Positions 56,803-64,000 of a stretch of 64,000 nucleotides of DNA are shown piece by piece. Each line of letters begins with the position of its first letter. Positions within the stretch are counted from its first letter, which is position 1. The stretch comes from Melampsora larici-populina 98AG31. Its lineage: Eukaryota > Basidiomycota > Pucciniomycetes > Pucciniales > Melampsoraceae. The notes beneath the pieces are model-generated. The model saw only the letters and a program-made list of their open reading frames with translations. It was not told the DNA's origin and did no database searches. The stretch lies in the NCBI RefSeq assembly GCF_000204055.1, contig NW_006768773.1, positions 1,395,879 through 1,459,878 on the forward strand, written 5' to 3'. The position numbers were made by a program, and so were the translations under genes.

Positions 56803-57230
56803 GACTCTCACCTCCAACAAAATTGGGTCGCATCGTGGTATGCGCGTTCACGTCGCAGGGTGAGATGCGATGTGACATCGCACATGTGCCAGGCGATGAA
56901 AAGCCTGTGCGATGTGACATCGCACAGATTTCACGCGATGCAACCTGTGATATCGCATACTTGTTTGTGATTTGACTCAAATGCGATTTCACATCGCGTC
57001 AACTCAGCGTGAGCTCATCCTCAACCGATACAAGATCGCATCAGCACAACGCGACGTGATCCTCGCGCGATTCAGCTTCGCTGCGCCTGTATGTGACTCA
57101 ACCCTCCATGCGAATTAATCGATTGAATCGCTGGAAAACCATCCGAGGGAATCGTCAACTCGCTTGATCTAACTGCGATTCAACATCACATTCCTTGGTG
57201 CGACTCAATCCCACAACTTTCTGTCGCCTT
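56803..57230. repeat. TA-flanked terminus plus GCGATGTGACATCGC repeat tract, copy 2
   Basis: CAGTAGACTCTCACCTCC at 56,802-56,819 follows TA and resembles the terminal repeat of pogo/Tc1-like elements. From 56,830 on, GCGATG, TGCGATGTGACATCGCAC, ATGCGATTTCACATCGCG and similar words recur in both orientations for about 400 bp. The vocabulary is that of the tract at 17,600-17,960. No matching right terminus was found, so the element is truncated or the other end has drifted. Confidence 0.55.
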
Positions 57231-57374
57231 CTCCCATCCGAAGTAATCCCACGGAGTCAATGCGGTTACAGGAGAGGTTGATGCAGAGGACAGGTGGTGG
57301 GATGATTATTGGGTTGAGAAGGTAAGGCTCATGCCTGACAGCTCCGAGCGAGTGGTGTCATTCGTTGACTTAGA

Positions 57375-57780
57375 CCAAACAATGGTGGCGATGTATGGAC
57401 GCATCTTAACTTGCTCATTGGATCCGTCGCCCAGCATGCTTCCCGAGAAGACATCAAAGAACTGCAAGTTGTCTACCAACACTTGACTGTAAGAACATGA
57501 AAAAAGGTGGAGTAGTGGCAGTCAAAGGATAAAAACGAATTATCAAGGACATGGCAGATCAGTACGAATTCTTTCGAAGGCTTCTCCTCATCCGGAATCA
57601 ATTGGCTCCTAAGCGACGAGTTGATCAAGAAAATGTCTCTTGCTCTGGCTAACTTTGACATGCATTCAGACAATGCGTCGTCAGCCTGGAGGTCAAAAAG
57701 TGAAGATTGTGTCAGCTACTCCTGGATGGAGCAACCTCGTGTGCTAGGTGATTTTGGACGAACCTACCATTTATCTTGAT
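57375..57780 (+). CDS. Two exon-like segments of an unrecognised protein
   Basis: A frame reads NGGDVWTHLNLLIGSVAQ and QVVYQHLT up to a GTAAGA donor near 57,489. After an intron ending CAG near 57,560 it continues ISTNSFEGFSSSGINWLL, KKMSLALANFDMH, then a Ser/Trp-rich end closing with TGA at about 57,780. The phase is 0 and both segments have coding-like composition. No start codon is evident upstream and the family is unknown. It may be part of a degraded multicopy rust gene. Confidence 0.3.
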
Positions 57781-58813
57781 TGAGCGTCACTCGCCTGGTT
57801 GATCAAGTCATTGAGAACGCTCAAAGGTGACGTCTTGCTATTTACTCACAATTTAAGTTATTTTCCTACCCCTTAGATTCAAATTTCACTAACAGAGCCC
57901 TATATATTTCCGACCTCAGCAGAAATCTTTGAAATCAATATGTTCTGAAGTTTGGGGAATGAGAGATCTTGAAGCCTCTGGTCACGACTGGATCAAAGGA
58001 CAAGGATCGGGTCCTTCCTACATGACTTGGCATTGATTCTTTTCGGTTACTCGGTTGCTACACTTCTGATCCCTTCATTCCTGTTTCCTGCACTCTGCTT
58101 GTCACCTTCGTCACCTGCAATCGATAATTAATAACGTGAGAATGAATCGGAGTGCAGCAATGGTTTGCCACACACCTTGCATTGTGAATTTGGTGTGATG
58201 TTCAGGCATGATATATGACATCCCTTTGTGTTCAATCTATAGAATACTATGCATGGCTTATATGATTTAAGAATAAGTGGTACAACTTTTGTCGATGTCT
58301 CCAACTTTTTGCCCCGTAATCTTGGCCCCTGTTGATGGAGGAAGCTAGTAGGTCGACAGATTTCTTTATTTGACGGACTTGTCAATGACAAGGATTGGTG
58401 CATGAAACTGGTTCAACAAACTAGAATATTCAACGCAATATAGCAATAAAGCTGATGATTTAACGGTAAGTTTTTTCTATTTGATTACCCATCTCTTTTG
58501 AGATTTAATAACATGTTGGTTTAGCAAAACTCCTGCATCTTGGTGTAATACGCAATTGCACGCCTTCGCCACAACCTAAGTGGAACTGAAGGTGTTATGC
58601 AAACATGCAATAGTAGAATGTAGAAAACAATTGAACATATTTTCAAATCATAGACAATCAAAACAAGGGGAGCATCAAGAGAAACCAATATTGAGTGAAC
58701 AAGAACATAATGGTAAAATAGAAATGACCAGAAAAAATTTCTGGGCAGGAGAAGGAAAAATAATAATAATAAATATAAACACTATGATAACATTGTTGAA
58801 ACTCTTTTAATCT
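57781..58813. other. Spacer downstream of the coiled-coil gene
   Basis: About 1 kb. ORFs at 58128-58403 (minus) and 58580-58810 have no support. The 3' untranslated region of the minus-strand coiled-coil gene should begin just below 58,814. Confidence 0.35.
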
Positions 58814-61800
58814 TCAATCTAGTAGTGCCGAAACACCCTGCAACGCTGCTGGCTTCATTTTGAGGGCCTTACGCTCTTTTGCATTGAGGCTAGCAAGCCA
58901 TCTGGAATCATAGCAATCACTTGGAAGACCTACTGGCCATTTTGAGGAGCCTACAACTGGCGCGGTTTGTGATGTCTTACGCTTTGCTGGTTTTCTTCCA
59001 GGGCGCTTGGGAACTTCTTCTTGTCTTAATTGAAGATACGTACCATCGATGTACTCCACCAGGGCAGTTCCTAGCCGGCTCCGCCATAATGGAATATCCC
59101 GCACCCGATCCTGTTCCATGACCTCATCATCAGATTCGTCAGACGAACAGTACCGACGATCTAGGAACAGATCCTGGTAAACATTCAAATCTTCGTAATT
59201 TAGACAAGCTTCATGACGTCTATCTGCAAGCTGAAAGTACGTTCACGGCCTCAGTGTTGTGGTGATGGGCATGCACACAAGAAAACATTACATACGTTCA
59301 TGGCTCGCTTTGCCCGGCGGTCTTCCTTCATATGTTTTTGTAAGTTAGTATTATCTTTCAAAAATATTCGTTTGTTGTTGATACAATATTTCAGATGAGT
59401 CGCCACTAGCTCTCTGATTCTATCTACATCAAGCTCTTCGCGATCTACTCGGTATAAGTCGTCGTACTCTAGACCATCCACTGCACAGTTGAATGTGTCT
59501 AAGCAAAACTCCAACGTCCGTCGATTCCATTCGTCAGCTTTTGGGTTATGTCTTGCAGAGCTCAAACCAACGTAGGGAATGCCATATTGTCTGAGTCTTT
59601 GTTCACAACGATTTCGAAAGCCCTCGCCCATTGTGTCATCCTCAACCCATTCTTGCGAGAGCTGATCAGCTCTGAGGAGGAATGCTGCTGATAGACCCAG
59701 GGGTGCGGTGCCATCAGGAAGGTCCGGTAACGCTTCCAGATCTTCAAAAGTTGGGGATCTGGGGAAGGAGTGTTTTAGCCGGCCAACTCCCGCAAGGTAT
59801 CGAAAATGCTGCTGAATAGCTCTAGACTTTTCAAGCCAGGTACAATGTTAGCTTATTCAAGTACGGCCTGATTCAAACTGATGAGCTTACTGTATTTTGA
59901 TCATCATCCTTGTTCTCTGGGGTCATTGTGTCCCTTTGTTTCCTTAAACTCGTTGTAGGGTCATTTTGTGAAGTTTTGGAAGGTCGGAGCCATAACTTCG
60001 GTTTGGCGGTCGGATTGACTTGACGCCTTTGTTGAGTCGGGGTGCAAGCAACGTCGATAGGTGTAGACCGATTATTGGGAGTCGATGGAGGACGGGCGTT
60101 GGCCATCTAGGTGAAGATATTTCTTTCAGTAAAGCATCTACATCCGCAGTATAATGTGCATTCCTGATATCCTTCTGAGGGGAGCAGGGAACATACCCTC
60201 GGTTCAGAAAATACATTTGTATTTTGCCGATTCGGTATCGGACGTCCCCTTTCCATATTTGCTGTCTGGTGTACCCAACCTGAATTGCTACCAGTCATAG
60301 AAGCTTGAGACTAAGCATGAAGTACGATTTGAGTTGGTGAACACACGATCCTGACTGTATATGAATTTTCAACTCACCCCTTGGCGTGATTCGGCTCTGA
60401 ACAATGGCAGTTGCGTCCGTGAACTCGAGTCAGATTGATTGTCAATTTCCATCAAGTTTTCAGGTGTCGCATCAGGAGCCATTGCCATGGGACTTGAAAT
60501 ATCAGGAGGCTGATCAATCAAACATGTCAGATAATCATCCATTTACAAGCGGGGAAAGCCAACGAGAAATTTGACTTACTGTGATGAACCTGGTTGGTGA
60601 GCAGCTTGTGTTGTTTGAGCTTATGGAACTTGAAGACTCATTGATCTCCTCCGTCAAGGTCGGATCAGACGAATTGAGAGTTAATCCAATTGATTTTGGG
60701 CTAGTCGGAGGCTGAAAATGAGAGGAAAGTGTCAGTAATCCATATAAAATGATGGTAAGCCACTGAGAAAGGTGACCGACTAAGATTGAGATGGCTGATG
60801 TGGATGCTGAAGCTTCCAATCTTCTCGGCAGATTCTGAATGGTGTTGATACATGAAGCCTCAGTTCACTTGGTAGAGAAGTCTCTGATATTTAATTCTTC
60901 ACCTACACAGTCGTATTCTCTCTTCTCCAGACTCAGCATTCTGCTTTCAAATGAGTCTTGCTGGCAAATCATCTGTTGATATGATCGATCTAAGCGCTCT
61001 TGGCTAAGTTGAACCCTACTTTCAAAGTCTTTCTGGGTTTTCGTGATTGCCTGTAGAAATGAAAGGAAGAATTTCAGTTCGAGTTCGCAAAGAATCAAGA
61101 GGTGCTATTATTGAGATCTACCTCCAGCGTCTGTAATAGGTTTGACTGTGCCAAGATTAAGCTCTGTTTGGATAGGATAGTCAGCAATTCTGAAAATCCA
61201 TCTTCATGAAAGGAAACAGAGATATACCCGCATGTCCGAATCGTGTTTATCAGAGGACTCGGTTATGGTAAGTTCTGAATGAGAGCTACTTGAGCTTGGG
61301 AGTTCGTGGATGCTGTTGACGCGACGTTCAAGGCTGGTTATACTCTCTGTCAGGGATAGTCTTCCGTTCTCCAAAGATTCAACTTGCTCTTCTGAAAACT
61401 GAAGCTTTTTGCAAAAGTTGGCTTGATTGAGTTGCACCCTCGCCTCGATGTCTCTTATCGTTGTTTGATGCGTATCGTAAGATTTCGCAAGATCTTCATT
61501 TGCTCTAGCACATTCCTGTTGAACCCAAAGAAACTGGTCAACTCTGGGTTTCCTGTATCAGGAGTTGTTGGTGACTAACATCGATTTTTTGGAGGCATGT
61601 TCTTTCGGTCGAAATTGTGGCCTGATATTGAGCAAAAATTGAACAACGATAACTAAGTAAGCTAGCACTATCTAGAACTTAGCATCATGGATAGAGGCAA
61701 AAAAACGTACGGTTCTGTTAGACTCAATTTGTGTATGCAAAACATCTTCCAACTTTTTGAGTTCTCCAGAGCAGTTGAGGTGGGCATTTTCCACCTTCTG

Positions 61801-63043
61801 TTGCATCAATATGAGCTCGTTGTTCAGTCGCGCCTGGTCATTTTTTAACTGCTGGTCGCAGGAATCCAAGCGTTGCAGCTCTGTGTGCGTAGACTCCTTT
61901 TGTTCTTCATAGTGGTGGAGGTCATTCGAGACCTTGGACTCAACCAATTTGAAGCTGTTGTGTAGTCGTACCTGGTCGTCTTTCAACTGTCGGTTGCAGG
62001 AATCCAAGCGTTGCAACTCGCCTTGTGTTGCTAGCTCAGCCTAATAAGATGCATGCGTTTTCATCAGATGGGCCATAAAGGTTTACAGTTGCAGTTGAAA
62101 GTCTTACAGATTTTTGCGCATCCAACTTGAAGTCAATTGCATCAAGCCTAGCATCCAACACATTTACGGACTGGTTTTTACAGCACACATTGAGTGTAGT
62201 TACCGCATCAGCAGCTCATATTTTCTCAAAGAATGAGAGTTGAAAACGTACCGAGGCCTGGTCACGAATCTGGGAGCTCGCCCCTTCAACATCATCACAC
62301 AGCTGAGCAACGCTTCCTTTCATGCTGGCCAGCTGGCTTTCAAGATCTGTGAGTGAGTTGAGCCGATCTTCCAGTTTTTTCTCCTGCTCATTCAAAACAA
62401 ACGTCGTGATATCATGAGCATGCGACATGGCGTGATGGATTTCACGAATACACGCAACTATACCAGTATTGTGAATCTGTTCCCGTAACGCAATGGGACT
62501 TCTTAATAACTCGGAAAACTTCTCCTCGTGCGAGCTGAACAAGTTACGAAGACTCTGTACCAGTGACATCGGAAATTTCAAATCAACAATGGCTCAGGCC
62601 GGTTGAAGACGCAGGTTGTTAAAGTGATACTGACTGTGACTTCCGTTCTGTCAGGCTGAAAAATACAACATCGCTCCGTAAACAACGGGAAGAAGAAGGT
62701 GATAGGGTATTGCTTTCATGAGGACAGACCAATGATTCAAGATGAGCTTTGTGTTGCATATATGACATTTCAAATTTGGCCTAGTGATCAATCAATGTGA
62801 AGTTATTTATGGATATCATCAAGGAAGCCGCCAAACGAGATACAAATTGCTTACTTCTAAGTCAACAATACTTTGTCGTATAGCCTCTGTACTCTCGTGG
62901 ACGTCTTGAATATTGCCAACCATAACCTACAAAGCATGTTTGTCAGATTGACTCAAGCGCATCAATTTCAAGCCAATCGACTTGCTCACCTTGAGATCGT
63001 TTAGTAGAGAATTAAGCTTCATCACATCATTTGAGCTTGCCAT
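58814..63043 (-). CDS. Large coiled-coil protein, 17 exons, all introns phase 0 (family unknown)
   Basis: On the minus strand 17 exons can be joined without a stop: 63043-62990, 62926-62855, 62655-62635, 62554-62252, 62170-62108, 62040-61711, 61621-61580, 61515-61228, 61163-61122, 61050-60907, 60834-60781, 60711-60580, 60509-60378, 60310-60197, 60106-59891, 59826-59296, 59230-58814 (984 residues). Residues 1-450 are coiled coil with Glu/Gln/Leu heptads. The middle is Ser/Pro-rich. The last 315 residues form a charged, probably folded part with CSSDESDDE and a basic KRPGRKPAKRK segment, a pattern I recall from uncharacterised rust proteins. Every exon length is a multiple of three. Alternatively two genes exist: one ending with TGA at 60,865 (466 residues) and one starting at ATG 60,106 (387 residues). 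The single-gene reading needs a GTAGGT donor at 60,906. Nothing indicates catalysis. Confidence 0.55.
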
Positions 63044-63361
63044 GCCGAATTTAGAATTTGAACGTAGAAGAGTGCACTTAGATCTGAAGGATATCGCGGG
63101 CAAATATAACAGAGATCGAAATCGTAATGAATTATATTGTGGAATTGAAAAATGTAAGATCTTACGGAGGAAGTTGATTGATCTGGGATCTGGGGATGGC
63201 TTTAACGGTGGAATAAATCTAGATGCGTGTACCTTGAGCTGCGCAGAAAGCCCTTTGTTCTGAACTCAACATCACCCTTATGCAGCATCAAAGGAAGACG
63301 CCGAAGGGAATTTGAATCTAGGCCGACTCTGCATACTGGATGCTTCAGCTTAGGTAGTTCA
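63044..63361. promoter_or_regulatory. Presumed promoter of the coiled-coil gene
   Basis: About 320 bp upstream of ATG 63,043 on the minus strand. The 93-codon plus-strand frame at 62982-63263 is a shadow of the first exons and their upstream DNA. No clear TATA box. Confidence 0.3.
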
Positions 63362-63451
63362 GGGGCTTTGTTAAGCTAATCAGGGGGGGCACCTAAGTTT
63401 TAACCACCAACACTCACGCGGACAAAGAAGCACTTAGCTTAACAAAGCCCC
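63362..63451. repeat. 90-bp foldback with 18-bp arms
   Basis: GGGGCTTTGTTAAGCTAA at the left is matched by its near-exact complement at the right (63,434-63,451). A further half-copy (GTTAAGCTAAAAG) lies at 63,474-63,486 beside a CGCGTCCG triple. It probably represents a miniature element. No target duplication is evident. Confidence 0.65.
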
Positions 63452-63760
63452 ATTTGCGCGTCCGCGTCCGCGTGTTAAGCTAAAAGATCAAGCACCCTGC
63501 TCACTATTAACTAAGCGCCTTTACCAACTCTTCGATTCAGCTTCGTCTTTGTCTTTCTCAGCTCAAGAGAAATATTGAGCCGAATGATGAGCAGTAATAG
63601 TACTCCTCGCTGGTGTACTCCTTGCTAATTTACATCAACGGTTACGCGGGAGTAGATAAATGCGCGGTGGCACATTGGCTGTCATCTTGATTCTGAGAAG
63701 CCTCTACCACAAATTCACCTTAAATATATAGTTTCCTGGGCAAGACTCGTCGCCGCTATC
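63452..63760. promoter_or_regulatory. Upstream region of the gene starting at 63,761
   Basis: It holds TTAAATATATAG about 40 bp upstream of the ATG, a plausible TATA element. Short C+T tracts occur around 63,545-63,570. Confidence 0.4.
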
Positions 63761-64000
63761 ATGAATAAACCCAGCTCCTCCGGTGCTTTTCTCATTCAAG
63801 ATATCCTTCAAAAAATCCAAGATGTAGAGGTGGCATTCCAGTCGGAACACATCGTCGGTCAGTAATTCTCATATATTTTCAATGACTGTTTCCAAAAGCC
63901 AACACATCATTTGTTTTGATTCTTATTCAAGATGATATACCACAGCTGAGGTGCTCTAAAAACAACAAGAATTTTCGTGATCTCAATGCTGTAAAACATC
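63761..64000 (+). CDS. 5' part of an unrecognised gene, truncated by the window end
   Basis: Exon 1 (63761-63857) encodes a start with NKPSSSGAFLIQDILQKIQD. A phase-1 intron starts GTCAGT and ends AAG at 63,931. Exon 2 from 63,932 continues DDIPQLRCSKNNKNFRDL to the window edge. A TATA-like box stands upstream. The product is not recognisable from about 55 residues. It diverges from the coiled-coil gene, with 720 bp between start codons. Confidence 0.4.

Noticed and set aside
1..64000. CRISPR arrays, rRNA genes and prokaryotic operons
   Set aside because: No regular short repeats with unique spacers, no rRNA signature sequence, and gene structure is clearly eukaryotic with spliceosomal introns.

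Overview
The window is nuclear DNA of a basidiomycete fungus, most likely a rust (Pucciniales, Puccinia-like). The genes carry many short introns of roughly 50-100 bp with GT..AG ends. The base composition is A+T-rich. The housekeeping proteins look fungal, and much of the rest consists of DNA-transposon families and uncharacterised multicopy proteins that I associate with rusts. Assignment to Pucciniales is inference from family recall, not from a search.

Layout. Positions 1-3.7 kb hold small ORFs, including a convincing two-exon gene for a 152-residue single-pass membrane protein. A Tnp2-type (CACTA/Plavaka-like) transposase gene, complete but for one in-frame stop, covers 3.75-7.27 kb. From 8.8 to 13.3 kb lies a small gene neighbourhood: a compact SUN-domain membrane protein, an alpha-type protein kinase with a Cys-rich N-terminus, and a hypothetical membrane protein. 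From 13.3 to 18 kb the DNA is A+T-rich and almost gene-free, including a 2-kb segment bounded by G+C-rich inverted repeats and a tract of GCGATGT-type repeats. An RTC4-like fragment follows. A second, decayed Tnp2-like transposase gene (19.0-24.3 kb) has a 761-bp CACTA-type MITE inserted in one exon. A rust-family hypothetical gene (24.7-26.2 kb) is followed by a 1,025-bp element with a 9-bp target duplication.

Positions 27.5-37 kb are a transposon graveyard. It contains an OTU-like protease fragment, an inverted pair of repeat copies (one split by a solo LTR), an IS630/Tc1-type DDE fragment, several MITEs, and a three-level nest. In that nest a CACTA MITE lies inside a Harbinger-type element that carries only the Myb/SANT gene, which itself lies inside a TA-flanked element.

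Positions 37.4-52.3 kb are the conserved island: a lipid kinase (DAGK catalytic family), COP9 signalosome subunit 4, threonine synthase, a PHD-TFIIS-SPOC (Bye1-like) transcription factor and a secreted GILT-like protein. CSN4 and threonine synthase diverge from a shared 310-bp promoter region.

Positions 53-58.8 kb are repeats again: two tail-to-tail Tnp2-like relics forming a 1.1-kb imperfect palindrome, and a second GCGATGT-type tract. Positions 58.8-63.0 kb hold a large coiled-coil gene on the minus strand that can be read as 17 exons with every intron in phase 0. A divergent gene begins at 63,761 and runs off the end. Exon borders below were placed by eye from reading frame and GT/AG signals, so each needs transcript confirmation.
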